From contig CAMDCE010000014.1 of the NCBI GenBank assembly GCA_945889625.1, positions 1 through 64,000 of the forward strand: 64,000 nt of DNA, given 5' to 3'. Position 1 is the first letter of the stretch, and the number at the start of each line of letters is the position of its first letter. A model generated the notes under the pieces. It was given only the letters and a program-made list of their open reading frames with translations, was not told the origin of the DNA and did no database searches. Below are positions 7,396-16,439 of this stretch, one piece after another. This DNA is from Asaia bogorensis (GTDB lineage: Bacteria; Pseudomonadota; Alphaproteobacteria; Reyranellales; Reyranellaceae). A program made the position numbers and the translations under genes.

Positions 7396-8997
7396 TCAGC
7401 TTGCGGCCTGCTTCAACACCACGTCCGCCGCCTTTTCGCCGATCATGATCGACGGCGCATTGGTGTTGCCCGAGGTGAGGGTCGGCATGATTGAGGCGTC
7501 GGCGACGCGCAGCCCGTCGATGCCGTGAACGCGCAGCCGGGCATCGACGACGGCCAGGGCATCCGAGCCCATCCTGCAGGTGCCGACCGGGTGGTAGGTC
7601 GTTTCCGCGACCTTCCTGACCCAGTCCAGTATCTCGTCGTCGCTTTCCTTGTCCGTGCCGGGCGCGATCTCCGTCACTTGCAACGGGGCCATGGCGGGCG
7701 CGGTCATGATGGCGCGGGCGATGCGGACGGCGCGCACGGTGAGCTCGGCATCGACCGGCGACGACAGGAAATTGAAGTTGATCGCCGGCGGCTGGCGCGG
7801 ATCGGCCGAGACGATGTGGATGTGGCCCTTGCTCTCCGGTCGCATCGGGTGGGCGTAGCAGCTGACGCCGGATTGGCGCGCGATCCGCGGCCCCTTGGGG
7901 CCGGGCTCGGTGAACATCATCACCCAGCCCAGCAGCAGATCGGGGGCGGCAAGGCCGTCGCGCGAGCGGACGAAGGCGCGCATCGGCGCCCCCACGCTGC
8001 CGAGCAAGCCTCGGCCCGAGAGCGCCCAGCGCAGCGCCTGACGGACGAGACCGAAGCCGCGGGCGGTGTCGTTGTAGGTGATGCCCTTGACGCCGATCGC
8101 CCATCGCGTGCGGGGAGCATAGTGATCGCGCAAGTTCTCGCCGACGCCCGGCAAGGCGTGGCGCACTTCCAGGCCGAGCGCGCGCAGGCGGTCCGGTTGG
8201 CCGATACCCGACAGCTCCAGCAGCTGCGGCGAGTTGATCGTGCCGCCGCTCACCACGACGTCGCGCGCCGCCCGCGCCTCGCGCTTCTCGCCGCCGATGG
8301 CATAGCGCACGCCGACGCAGCGCTTGCCCTCGAACAACAGAGCCTCGGCGACGGCACCCGTCTCGATCCGGAGGTTTGGGCGCTTGCGCGCCGGATCGAG
8401 ATAGCAGCGGGCCGTGCTCATGCGCCAGCCCGAGGCGATCGTGGCCTGGCTCATGGCGATGCCGTCCTGCCGGGCGCCGTTGTAGTCGGGATTGTGCGCG
8501 ATCCCGACCTCCCCCGCCGCCTTGATCACCGCGGCAAAGAGGGGCTCGCGCGGTTGCGGGTTGGTGACGCGGAGCGGCCCGTCGCGACCGCGAAAGGCGT
8601 CGTCGCCGCCGCCGTCGTAGCTTTCCATGCGCTTGAAGAAGGGCAGCACGTCTTCGTAGGCCCAGCCCTGGTTGCCCATCTGCGCCCAGGTGTCGAAGTC
8701 CTGCGCCTGGCCGCGCACGAAGGCCATGCCGTTCAGCGCACTGGAGCCGCCCAGCATCCGGCCGCGTGGCACCGGGATGCGGCGACCGTTGGTATTGGCC
8801 TCAGGCTCCGAGCTGTAGAGCCAGTTGACCGCGGGGTTGGTGATCATCCGGGCGGAGCCGACCGGGATGCGCGTCCAGCGGTAATCGGCGGGGCCCGCCT
8901 CGAGCAACAGCACCTTGTGGCGCGCGTCAGCCGAAAGCCTGTTGGCGACGACGGCGCCGGCCGACCCGGCGCCGACGACGATGTAGTCGTACTGCAT
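7396..8997 (-). CDS. GMC-family FAD oxidoreductase (choline/alcohol dehydrogenase-like)
   Basis: 533 residues, normal for the family. The N-terminal FAD-binding motif is VVGAGSAGAVVANRLS at about 7-22, the GMC signature GRMLGGSSALNGM follows near 80-92, and the C-terminal catalytic region has YHPVGTCRMG and GNTNAPSIMIGEKAA. Members oxidise primary alcohols or polyols to aldehydes, passing electrons to oxygen or a quinone. The substrate is unassigned; choline is unlikely to be inferable from these motifs alone. The start follows the upstream amidohydrolase stop by 13 bases on the same strand, so the two genes form one operon. Confidence 0.93.
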   Translation of the reverse strand: MQYDYIVVGAGSAGAVVANRLSADARHKVLLLEAGPADYRWTRIPVGSARMITNPAVNWLYSSEPEANTNGRRIPVPRGRMLGGSSALNGMAFVRGQAQDFDTWAQMGNQGWAYEDVLPFFKRMESYDGGGDDAFRGRDGPLRVTNPQPREPLFAAVIKAAGEVGIAHNPDYNGARQDGIAMSQATIASGWRMSTARCYLDPARKRPNLRIETGAVAEALLFEGKRCVGVRYAIGGEKREARAARDVVVSGGTINSPQLLELSGIGQPDRLRALGLEVRHALPGVGENLRDHYAPRTRWAIGVKGITYNDTARGFGLVRQALRWALSGRGLLGSVGAPMRAFVRSRDGLAAPDLLLGWVMMFTEPGPKGPRIARQSGVSCYAHPMRPESKGHIHIVSADPRQPPAINFNFLSSPVDAELTVRAVRIARAIMTAPAMAPLQVTEIAPGTDKESDDEILDWVRKVAETTYHPVGTCRMGSDALAVVDARLRVHGIDGLRVADASIMPTLTSGNTNAPSIMIGEKAADVVLKQAAS

Positions 8998-9010
8998 CGT
9001 CGGTATGAGG

Positions 9011-10282
9011 TCAGTGCAGCCGCTGCACGTGCGGCGCCCCCTCGCAGGGCACGTAGCGCTTGCCGCCCTTCATGATCAGGGCGAGGCGCTTGCTGTCCTG
9101 CAGCACGCGCACGTCCGTCAGCGGGTCGCCGTCGACCAGCAGCAGGTCGGCGAGGAAGCCCGGCTTGATCTGGCCGAGCTCATGGCCCTGCCGCATGATC
9201 TCGCCGCCGGTCCGGGTCGCCGCCTGCAGCGCCTCGCTGGGGCTGAAGCCGAAATGCGTCACGAAATGCTCGAGGTCGCGCGCGTTTGTGCCCTGCGGGT
9301 TGGCGGCGAAGCCGTAGTCGCCGCCGACCACGATGCGGATGCCGCGCTTGCGCATCTCCTTGTGCACGCCGCAGGTCGCCTCGTAGAGCGGCCTGAGCCG
9401 CGCCAGCGCGGTCTGGCCCTGCACCGAGTTGTCGCCGCGCAGGCTGTCGAGGCGGGACACGATGAGGCCGATCGCCGGGCCGGTGAAGACGCGGTCCTTG
9501 GCGGCTTCGAGCATGTCGAGCGCCTCTTCGTCGGCGAAATCGCAGTGATAGATGATGTCGACGCCGTGGCGCAGCGCGCGCTTCACCGATTCGGAGGCCC
9601 GCGCATGGGCCGCCGCCCGGCGGCCGATCGTGTGGGCGGCCTCGACGCCGGCCGCGACCTCGGCGTCGGTCATGACCGTGGCCTCGGCCAGTGCCGATTC
9701 GGTGCCGACGTCGCCCGAGATGTTGAGCTTGATGGTATCGCAACCCTCGCGCAGGCAGAGCCGTGCCATGCGCCGGACCTCGTCGGGTCCGTCGACGGCG
9801 ACGCCGAAGCTGTCCTGGTGCAGGTGGAGCCGACGGCCGTCGCCCAGGCCGCCGGTGACGGTGAGCTCGGGGCTTGCCGCCAGCAGCCGCGGCCCCTCGC
9901 AGGCGCCGCGCTCGATGGCATCGCGTAGTGCCACGTCAAGCCGGATCTTGGCCGACGCCGCCGAGCAGGCGCTGGTGAAGCCCGCACCCAGCAGCTTTCG
10001 CCCGGCGTCCATGGTCATGAGCATGTGGTCTTCCGGCGGCAGCTCGCCCAGCGCCGTGCCGCGCGGCGTGTCGACGAACGAAAGATGCGCATGGCCTTCG
10101 ACCAGGCCGGGCATCAGGAACTTGCCCTTGGCGTCGAGCCGTTCGGCGCCCTCGGCGGCGGACACCGATTGGCCGTCCGGAGCGACCGCGGCGATGCGCT
10201 CGCCCTCGATCAACACTTGGCCAGGGAACGGCGCTCGGCCGCTGCCATCCCAGATCGTCGCGTGCTCGATCAGCAGACGCAT
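9011..10282 (-). CDS. Metal-dependent amidohydrolase, imidazolonepropionase/prolidase-like
   Basis: 423 residues, start after GGGAGGGGATCATC. The amidohydrolase beta/alpha-barrel signature is complete: HAH in GLVEGHAHLSF near residue 65, a candidate carbamylated Lys in DTIKLNISGD, metal His in AHARASES and IIYHCDFAD, and the C-terminal Asp in VVGGDYGFAA. The usual N-terminal and C-terminal beta-sandwich halves flank the barrel (LLVDGDPLTDV). It hydrolyses a cyclic amide or related C-N bond; the substrate is unknown. It is upstream in an operon with the GMC oxidoreductase, suggesting degradation of a nitrogen-containing organic compound. Confidence 0.9.
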   Translation of the reverse strand: MRLLIEHATIWDGSGRAPFPGQVLIEGERIAAVAPDGQSVSAAEGAERLDAKGKFLMPGLVEGHAHLSFVDTPRGTALGELPPEDHMLMTMDAGRKLLGAGFTSACSAASAKIRLDVALRDAIERGACEGPRLLAASPELTVTGGLGDGRRLHLHQDSFGVAVDGPDEVRRMARLCLREGCDTIKLNISGDVGTESALAEATVMTDAEVAAGVEAAHTIGRRAAAHARASESVKRALRHGVDIIYHCDFADEEALDMLEAAKDRVFTGPAIGLIVSRLDSLRGDNSVQGQTALARLRPLYEATCGVHKEMRKRGIRIVVGGDYGFAANPQGTNARDLEHFVTHFGFSPSEALQAATRTGGEIMRQGHELGQIKPGFLADLLLVDGDPLTDVRVLQDSKRLALIMKGGKRYVPCEGAPHVQRLH

Positions 10283-10356
10283 GATGATCCCCTCCCTTTG
10301 TTATCCCGGACTATAGCGCAGACAAATGGTAAATGGCGCGCTCGGAGAGGATCACC

Positions 10357-10386
10357 ATGTCGCTTTATGCAGGCGGTCGGCAATGA
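10357..10386 (+). other. Nine-codon leader ORF overlapping the DUF1835 gene start
   Basis: A strong Shine-Dalgarno stretch (CGGAGAGGATCACC) precedes an ATG whose frame encodes MSLYAGGRQ and stops at a TGA sharing three bases with the next gene's ATG (ATGA). The downstream ATG itself has only a weak ribosome-binding site. The layout suggests translational coupling through a short leader peptide. It could instead be a chance frame if the true start of the protein lies elsewhere. Confidence 0.4.
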
Positions 10387-11129
10387 GAACGCTATACGTC
10401 GTACCCGGTTACTCGGCAGCGGGTTCGATGCGTCAGGCGATTCGCGCGGCCGGCCGCGACGAAGAGGTGATGCTGTGCCCCGACGATCTCAGCTGGGGTC
10501 CGATCGACCCGGGCGATCCAGCGGCGCGGACAGCGTGGTGGACGCGCTTCTATGACATGCCCGAAATCGAAAGCGAGCTCGAGACGTTCTGGGGCCGTAT
10601 CGCCACCGCCAACGACCGCCTCGTCCTTTGGTTCGGTCGTCACTCCGCGTCGGAACTCGCTTTCTTCCTCGCTATGGCCGATCGGCTCGGTGATCGGCCG
10701 TACGACATCGTCGACGTTACGGGAGTGCAATTGCCGTTCTACCGTGCGGTTTCGATCATTCCGCCGGACACGCTAAGGGCGCTGTTCGGGAGTGAACGGC
10801 CAGCCACGACTCAAGAAAGGGCTGAGGCGCACGGGCAATGGCGCCAGCTACGGAAGGAAAACGCGCCCTTCCGGATCGTGACGCCGACGGGCCTGGCCTC
10901 GGCGCCGGCCGACTATTTCGACACTCTGCTGATCGAGCAGGCGACCACGGAATGGCAAAGGATGGCTCGCATTGTCGGCGGCATGATGGGCGCCACCAGC
11001 GAACCCTACTACCAGGTCGGCGACCTGATGTTGCTGACGCGCGTCGTTGCACTGATCGATGAGGGCAAGCTGCTCGCCGACGGCGATCCCTGGGACATGC
11101 GCTCCTGCCGCGTGCGATTGCCAGGCTGA
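10383..11129 (+). CDS. DUF1835 domain-containing protein
   Basis: 248 residues from the ATG at 10383. The N terminus MRTLYVVPGYSAAGSMRQAI, the LCPDDLSWGPI segment near 40 and the RLVLWFGRHSASELAF segment near 80 are typical of DUF1835. The C-terminal part (YYQVGDLMLLTRVVALIDEG) resembles the companion DUF3658 helical domain. The molecular function is not known; I know of no catalytic assignment. It stands alone on the forward strand, divergent from the amidohydrolase operon, with about 100 bases between them that must hold both promoters. Confidence 0.8.
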   Translation: MRTLYVVPGYSAAGSMRQAIRAAGRDEEVMLCPDDLSWGPIDPGDPAARTAWWTRFYDMPEIESELETFWGRIATANDRLVLWFGRHSASELAFFLAMADRLGDRPYDIVDVTGVQLPFYRAVSIIPPDTLRALFGSERPATTQERAEAHGQWRQLRKENAPFRIVTPTGLASAPADYFDTLLIEQATTEWQRMARIVGGMMGATSEPYYQVGDLMLLTRVVALIDEGKLLADGDPWDMRSCRVRLPG

Positions 11130-11209
11130 CGCCAGGATGCTCGCCGCGCATTTGTCCGCTTTCCCACGGACATGCGTGATAAGCTCGACACCATGGAAAT
11201 GTCGGCTGA

Positions 11210-12052
11210 ATGATCTCTCGCCGCAATCTGCTTGGCGGACTGGCCGGCCTCGCGGCGCCGACCTTGGCCGGATGCGGCGGAACGCCCCCCAAGGGCTCCG
11301 GGTTTGCCCCCGCCCCTCCTCACTCTTCGACGGCGTCGTGGCGCCCGGCGGCGGCCGGGCTGGATGCGGTGATCGACATCAGCCACAACGTCACGGTCAG
11401 CGACTTTTCCGCGGTGCGGCGCAGCGGCATCCTGAGCGTCATCCACAAGGTGAGCGAAGGCGGCGACTGGTTCGATCCGTCCTACGCCACGCGGCGCGCG
11501 CAGGCCGAGCGGGCCGGGCTGCTGTGGGGCGGCTACCATTTCGGCACAAGGCAATATTCCGGCGAGCGGCAGGCCGCGGCCTTCCTGTCGGCCTGCCAAC
11601 CGGGGCCGGCGACACTGATTGCGCTCGACCTCGAGCCCAACGACCGCAACCCGGCCAACACCATGCAGATCGCCCAGGCCGAAGCCTTCGTGCGGGCCGT
11701 GCAGCAGGCGACAGGACGGCTGCCGCTGGTCTACACCCATCCGAAATGGGCCAATGGCGAGCGGTTCGGCCGCCGCCGTGTCAGCCTGGGAGCGGCCGTC
11801 AGTCCCACCTCCATACTGGCGCGCTGCGACCTGTGGTTGGCCGACTATCGCGAGGAGCCCGAACTGCCCCACGCCTGGGCCGATAAAGGCTGGCGCCTCT
11901 GGCAGTATGTCGCCAACGAGAGCGAGCACGACACGGCCTATGGCGCCCAGCCGCGCGCCATCCCCGGCATCACCCACTGCGACCGCAACTTGTTCGCTGG
12001 CGACGAGGCCGCGCTCTACCGCTACTGGAAGGGCGGCGCCGCGAGGGCGTAG
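11210..12052 (+). CDS. Glycoside hydrolase family 25 lysozyme-like lipoprotein
   Basis: 280 residues. The N terminus has RR at 4-5, a hydrophobic stretch and a lipobox L19-A-G-C22, so the mature protein is probably lipid-anchored, perhaps exported by Tat. The GH25 barrel begins at AVIDISHN, with active-site acids expected at this Asp and in IALDLEPND, and further family features WGGYHFG, PLVYTHPKWA and WRLWQYV. It would cut the N-acetylmuramic acid to N-acetylglucosamine bond of peptidoglycan, for remodelling or against other cells. It starts about 80 bases after the DUF1835 gene on the same strand. Confidence 0.9.
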   Translation: MISRRNLLGGLAGLAAPTLAGCGGTPPKGSGFAPAPPHSSTASWRPAAAGLDAVIDISHNVTVSDFSAVRRSGILSVIHKVSEGGDWFDPSYATRRAQAERAGLLWGGYHFGTRQYSGERQAAAFLSACQPGPATLIALDLEPNDRNPANTMQIAQAEAFVRAVQQATGRLPLVYTHPKWANGERFGRRRVSLGAAVSPTSILARCDLWLADYREEPELPHAWADKGWRLWQYVANESEHDTAYGAQPRAIPGITHCDRNLFAGDEAALYRYWKGGAARA

Positions 12053-12094
12053 TTCGTCCTTGCCCGCCCCGGCGAAGACGCCGACAGAGGCTGC

Positions 12095-12706
12095 ATGCCG
12101 CAGCCGTCGTTTCTTGCCGGGCGGTTCGTGCCCCATCGCATCCTCCCCGGCTGGCTGGGTGAGACCACCGCGGCCCGCCTGCTGGCCTACAGCTTGGCTG
12201 CGGAAGCGCGCTTCACACCGACCAAGCTCAACGACCACGGTGCTGGCCGCCTCGATGCGGTGGTGCGGCAGTCCTCAGTCCTGAAGGACCTCGGCGCCTT
12301 CGCCGGCCCGTTGCGCCGCAAGGCACTCAGCCTACAGGACGGTCTCGAGACGGCGTTCGACATGGCGCACACGCCGGCCAACAGCACGCAGATCGAGATG
12401 GTGGCGCATGGCGACGGCGCCTTCTACCGGCCGCATACCGACACCTACGCTGGCGACGAATACACGCCGGGCGGGCGGCGGCGCATGACGATGGTCTACT
12501 ATCTCCATCGCCAGCCGCGCCGCTTCACCGGCGGGCGGTTGCGGATATTCGACCTGGGCGGCGAGCAGTCGATCGAGATCGAGCCGACGCACGACAGCCT
12601 GCTCGTCTTCCCATCGTCGGCACGTCACGAGGTCGAGACAGTATGCTGTCCCGACGGCGCCTTCGCCGACAGCCGCTTCGCGGTGAACATCTGGCTATGT
12701 GGCTGA
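12095..12706 (+). CDS. 2-oxoglutarate/Fe(II) oxygenase, prolyl-4-hydroxylase-like
   Basis: 203 residues. The iron ligands H114-x-D116 (FYRPHTDTY) and H178 (SARHEV), plus R194 for 2-oxoglutarate (SRFAVNIW), are all present. The jelly-roll segment MTMVYYLHRQ and FTGGRLRIFD is typical of the P4Hc/2OG-FeII_Oxy group. It could hydroxylate a protein side chain or a small molecule. It follows the lysozyme-like gene by 42 bases and may share its transcript. The ATG at 12095 has no strong ribosome-binding site. Confidence 0.88.
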   Translation: MPQPSFLAGRFVPHRILPGWLGETTAARLLAYSLAAEARFTPTKLNDHGAGRLDAVVRQSSVLKDLGAFAGPLRRKALSLQDGLETAFDMAHTPANSTQIEMVAHGDGAFYRPHTDTYAGDEYTPGGRRRMTMVYYLHRQPRRFTGGRLRIFDLGGEQSIEIEPTHDSLLVFPSSARHEVETVCCPDGAFADSRFAVNIWLCG

Positions 12707-12722
12707 CGCTGCGCGTCGTCAA

Positions 12723-14423
12723 TCACCGCGGCAGTTCGAACCTGACTCCGGCCCGCGCCAGGCCGCCGCCCAGCGCTGCCGGCGAGCCGTCGGCCCGCCA
12801 GCAGGCAGCACCGGTCATGCTGCCGTCGTCGTGGAACTGGATGGCGTTCATGCCGCCGGCCACCGTCGGCATCACCACCAGCGTGTGGCCGCGCGCTTCC
12901 AGGCCAAGCCGCGTCGCCGGCGCGATGCCGTGCTCAACCTCGAGGAAAGGCCCCTCGGTCCAGACCCGCGGCGCTTCGACCGCCTCCTGCAGCTCCATGC
13001 CGTGGTCGATCAGGTTGATCAGCGCCTGGAAGGCCGACGGGAAGATCTTGCGGCCGCCGGGCAGGCCCAGCGCATAGACCACCTTGCCGTCGCGCAGCGC
13101 CATCATCGGCGACATCGAGGTGGTGACGCGCTTGCCCGGCGCGATCGACAGCGCGTTGCCCGGCCGAGGATCGAAGTTCGACATGTAGTCGTTGGGCACC
13201 ATGCCGGTGCCCGGCACGATGAAGCGCGCGCCGAACAGGCTGTTGATGGTCTGCGTGGTGGTGACCACGTTGCCCTTGCCGTCGGCAGCGGTGAGATGCG
13301 TGGTGTCGGCGCCCTCCTTGACCGTGAGAGCGGCCCCTTTCAATCCACTCTGCCAGCGCCGGGCGCGCGCCATGTCGATGCCGGCCCGCCGCTGGTCGGC
13401 ATAGGCCTTCGAGGTGATGCGCTCGACCGGCACGGCCACGAAATCCGGATCGCCGCTCGCCTCGGCGCGGTCGGCGAAGGCGATCTTCAGCACCTCGGCC
13501 AGCAGATGGAAATAGTCGACCGTGCCGAAGCCGAGGCCGGCGACGTCGTAGCCTTCGAGGATGTTCAGCATCTGCGCGATGTGCACGCCCGAGGCCGCAG
13601 GCGGCGGCGGCCCCACGATCTCCCAGCCGCGGTAGTGGCCGCGGATCGGCGCGCGCTCGACCACGCGATAGTCCGTGAGATCCTTCCGCGATATGAAGGC
13701 GCCGGTGCGCTCCATGCACTCGACCAGCAGGTCTCCCAGCGGGCCGCCATGCAGGGCGCGCTCGCCCTGCTGGGCGATCAGCCGCAGCGCCTCGCCGTAG
13801 TCGGCCTGGACGAGGCGCTCGCCGGCCTTGAGCGGCGTGCCGTCGGGCACGAGGCGGTCGGCGGCGAAGGGATCCTGCACCAGGTCGGGCGCGGCGGTCA
13901 CGATGCAGTCGGCGAGATAGGGCGTCACGGCGAAGCCGCGCTCGGCGTGACGGATCGCCGGCTGCATGACGTCGCCGAGCGACATCGTCCCGTAGCTGCG
14001 CAACGCGTGGCACCAGGCGAGCAGCGAACCGGGTGTCGCCACCGCCTTGGGGCCGAGCTGGTTCTCGCGGCGCTCGACGTCGTAGACCTCGGGCGGCGTG
14101 CCGGGGATGGGGCGGAACATGGTCGGGTGGCCGGCCAGCGGCACGGCGCTCATGCCGTCGATGATGCGGTGGCTGCCGTCGGCCAGACGGATATGGCAGG
14201 TCGTGCCGCCGATCAGGCCGACCATCATCGGCTCGACCACGGTCAAAGCGAACTGGGCGGCGACGGCGGCGTCGATCGCGTTGCCGCCGGCCGCCAGCAT
14301 CTCCATGCCGGCGGCGGAGGCCAGCGGATGGTTGGCGACGACCATGCCGCTCCGTCCGTGCGCTGGCTGTTTCTCACAGGTGAAAAGCGTGCCGGCCCGC
14401 TCCCGCCACTTCGACTTGCCCAT
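12723..14423 (-). CDS. Gamma-glutamyltransferase family protein
   Basis: 566-residue Ntn-hydrolase precursor. The autocleavage and nucleophile Thr is T374 in DTTHLTAAD, followed by VTTTQTINSLFGA. The large-subunit start carries MVVANHPLASAAG and GGNAIDAAVAA, and the C-terminal subunit has TSMSPMMALRDGK and LGLPGGRKIFPSA. No export signal is evident, so it may be cytoplasmic, unlike the periplasmic E. coli enzyme. Members hydrolyse or transfer gamma-glutamyl groups, and relatives include acylases and glutathione hydrolases. It is convergent with the 2OG oxygenase gene, 16 bases apart. Confidence 0.92.
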   Translation of the reverse strand: MGKSKWRERAGTLFTCEKQPAHGRSGMVVANHPLASAAGMEMLAAGGNAIDAAVAAQFALTVVEPMMVGLIGGTTCHIRLADGSHRIIDGMSAVPLAGHPTMFRPIPGTPPEVYDVERRENQLGPKAVATPGSLLAWCHALRSYGTMSLGDVMQPAIRHAERGFAVTPYLADCIVTAAPDLVQDPFAADRLVPDGTPLKAGERLVQADYGEALRLIAQQGERALHGGPLGDLLVECMERTGAFISRKDLTDYRVVERAPIRGHYRGWEIVGPPPPAASGVHIAQMLNILEGYDVAGLGFGTVDYFHLLAEVLKIAFADRAEASGDPDFVAVPVERITSKAYADQRRAGIDMARARRWQSGLKGAALTVKEGADTTHLTAADGKGNVVTTTQTINSLFGARFIVPGTGMVPNDYMSNFDPRPGNALSIAPGKRVTTSMSPMMALRDGKVVYALGLPGGRKIFPSAFQALINLIDHGMELQEAVEAPRVWTEGPFLEVEHGIAPATRLGLEARGHTLVVMPTVAGGMNAIQFHDDGSMTGAACWRADGSPAALGGGLARAGVRFELPR

Positions 14424-14450
14424 GCTTTATTGCCCCCGCATCTTCTTATT

Positions 14451-14571
14451 CCTCTCCCCCGCTAAGGGGAGAGGCTAGGTGAGGGGGAATCCGGCCCTGC
14501 CTCGACACCACCTCACCTCCCCATTGCTTCGCAACGGGTCCCTTCCTCTCCCCCGCTACGCGGCGGAGAGG
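14451..14571. repeat. Two G+C-rich palindromes between same-strand genes
   Basis: CCTCTCCCC (14451-14459) pairs with GGGGAGAGG (14466-14474) around a six-base loop. A related imperfect palindrome occupies about 14535-14571. They lie between the N-acyl-D-amino-acid deacylase-like gene and the upstream gamma-glutamyltransferase gene on the complement strand. They could act as a terminator or as REP-like elements; no T-run is present. Confidence 0.55.
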
Positions 14572-14582
14572 ACCTTTGATCT

Positions 14583-16256
14583 TTACCCGCGCAGCACCTT
14601 GCCGGCCTTGGCCTCGTTGAGCTTGCCCTGCTCCCAGGTCACGGCGCCGTTGACCACGGTGTATTCGACACCCTTGGACGGCATGACGATGCGCTTGGCG
14701 CCGCCGGGCAGGTCGTAGCGGCGCTCGCCGTGGTTGGACGAGCCGATCCGCGACGGATCGAAGATCGCGACGTCAGCCGGCGCGCCCTTGGCGAGGCGGC
14801 CGCGATCCTTCAAGCCAAACAGGTCGGCGGGATCGGAGGTGAGCTTGCGCACACCTTCCTCCAGGGTGATCGCTTCCTTCTCGCGCACCCAGGTGCCGAG
14901 CAGGTAGGTCGGGTAGCCGGCGTCGCACAGCATGTCGACGTGCGCGCCGCCGTCGCCCAGCGCCATCAGGATGGACTTGTTGTTCAAGAGCTCGCGCATG
15001 CGGTCCTCGCGCGTGTTCCACGAGGCCATGGTCAGCTCGCATTCGAGGTTGTCGGCCAGCACCAGGTCGAGGAAGGCATCGACGCCGTCCTTGCCCTGCT
15101 CCTTGGCGATGTCGGCGATCGACCGACCTTCGAGCGACTTCAACGCGGGATTCTTGACGGCATAGACGCCGATGCGGCCCCAGTTGCCGAAGCCTGTCGG
15201 GTTCTTGAGGTCGTGGCGGAACTGGTTGCGGAACGCCGGGTCGGCATAGACCTTCTTCTGTGCGTCCTTCGAGGTGTCGGCGAACACCCGCTTCCACGAC
15301 GGGAAGGCGGCAAAGGAGAAGGGATTGTTCATGTCGACTTCGCGCGTCAGCGGCAGCGGCGAGGTCTGCGGGCGGGCGCCCTTGGCGATCATCGGCGCGG
15401 CGCGGCGCAGGGTGTCGCGCACCGCCTCGGGAATGTCGTCGCGGTCGAACAGGGCGATGAAGGTCACCGGCCGGCCGCTCTCGGTCAGCAGGAAATCCAG
15501 GAGCTCGCACTGGTCCTGCTCGAGCACGCCGACCTGGCGGGTCAGCGCGATCTCGATCGCGCCCTTGCCGCGCTTCTTCAGCTGGTTGGCGTAGGCCTTG
15601 AGCTCCTCGCGGCTGGCGTTGCGGCAGGCCAGCGGCTTGCCCTCGAAACCGAGATGCTGGTTGAGCGTGGTCGAAGAGAAGCCCAGCGCGCCCGCGTCCA
15701 TCGCCTCGCCGATCAGGCTGGCGATCTTCGCAGTCTCTTCGGCGTTGGCGGCGCGCTCTATCGAGGCGTCGCCCATCACGAAGTGGCGGAACGGCGTCAG
15801 CGGCGCGATGAAGGCCAGGTTGATCGACGGCTTGCGCGCGGCGGCGGCGTCCATGAACTCGGGGAAGGTTTCCCAATCCCAGGTGATGCCCTTGTTCAGC
15901 ACGTCGAACGGAATGCCCTCGACATTCACCAGATCCTTCATGGCGATGTCGCGCGTCTCGGGCTTGCAGGGCGCGATGCCGACGCCGCAGTTGCCCATCA
16001 CCACGGAGGTGACGCCATGCCACGACGAGGGCGTGACCGCGCCATCCCAGCAGATCTGCGCATCGTAGTGGGTGTGCGGATCGACGAAGCCCGGCGCCAC
16101 AACGAGGCCCGCGGCATCGATGGTGCGCTTGGCGCCTTCCGTCACCTTGCCGATCTCGGCCACCCGGCCACCTGAGATCGCGATATCGGCCTGGTAGCGC
16201 TTGGCGCCGGTGCCGTCGACCACGATGCCGTTCTTGATGACAAGATCGTAGCTCAT
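14583..16256 (-). CDS. N-acyl-D-amino-acid deacylase family amidohydrolase
   Basis: 557 residues, normal for the D-aminoacylase/dihydroorotase-like group. Start after GGGAGGAATCG. The metal-binding HTH in VDPHTHYDAQICWDG (about 60-72), the family segment GVTSVVMGNCGVG with its Cys, and ALGDGGAHVDMLCD near 460 are all present, as is the C-terminal beta-sandwich piece VNGAVTWEQGKL. It should release a D-amino acid from an N-acylated or N-carbamoylated precursor. Substrate choice within the family varies widely. It is divergent from the LLM oxidoreductase operon. Confidence 0.9.
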   Translation of the reverse strand: MSYDLVIKNGIVVDGTGAKRYQADIAISGGRVAEIGKVTEGAKRTIDAAGLVVAPGFVDPHTHYDAQICWDGAVTPSSWHGVTSVVMGNCGVGIAPCKPETRDIAMKDLVNVEGIPFDVLNKGITWDWETFPEFMDAAAARKPSINLAFIAPLTPFRHFVMGDASIERAANAEETAKIASLIGEAMDAGALGFSSTTLNQHLGFEGKPLACRNASREELKAYANQLKKRGKGAIEIALTRQVGVLEQDQCELLDFLLTESGRPVTFIALFDRDDIPEAVRDTLRRAAPMIAKGARPQTSPLPLTREVDMNNPFSFAAFPSWKRVFADTSKDAQKKVYADPAFRNQFRHDLKNPTGFGNWGRIGVYAVKNPALKSLEGRSIADIAKEQGKDGVDAFLDLVLADNLECELTMASWNTREDRMRELLNNKSILMALGDGGAHVDMLCDAGYPTYLLGTWVREKEAITLEEGVRKLTSDPADLFGLKDRGRLAKGAPADVAIFDPSRIGSSNHGERRYDLPGGAKRIVMPSKGVEYTVVNGAVTWEQGKLNEAKAGKVLRG

Positions 16257-16439
16257 CGATTCCTCCCGAGTTCACCGGCTGGCCTCAGGCGCGCGAGCGT
16301 ACTCCCCCTTGGCCGCCCGGAGCATGCGAAATCCACGGGGGAGCCAAGCACAGGCGGAACCCGGCGGCGAATTCTCCTTATCTCCGGCAGAATCAGGCTA
16401 GCATCCGCCCAACGACAGGCTGTCGCGGCGGAGGACAGG

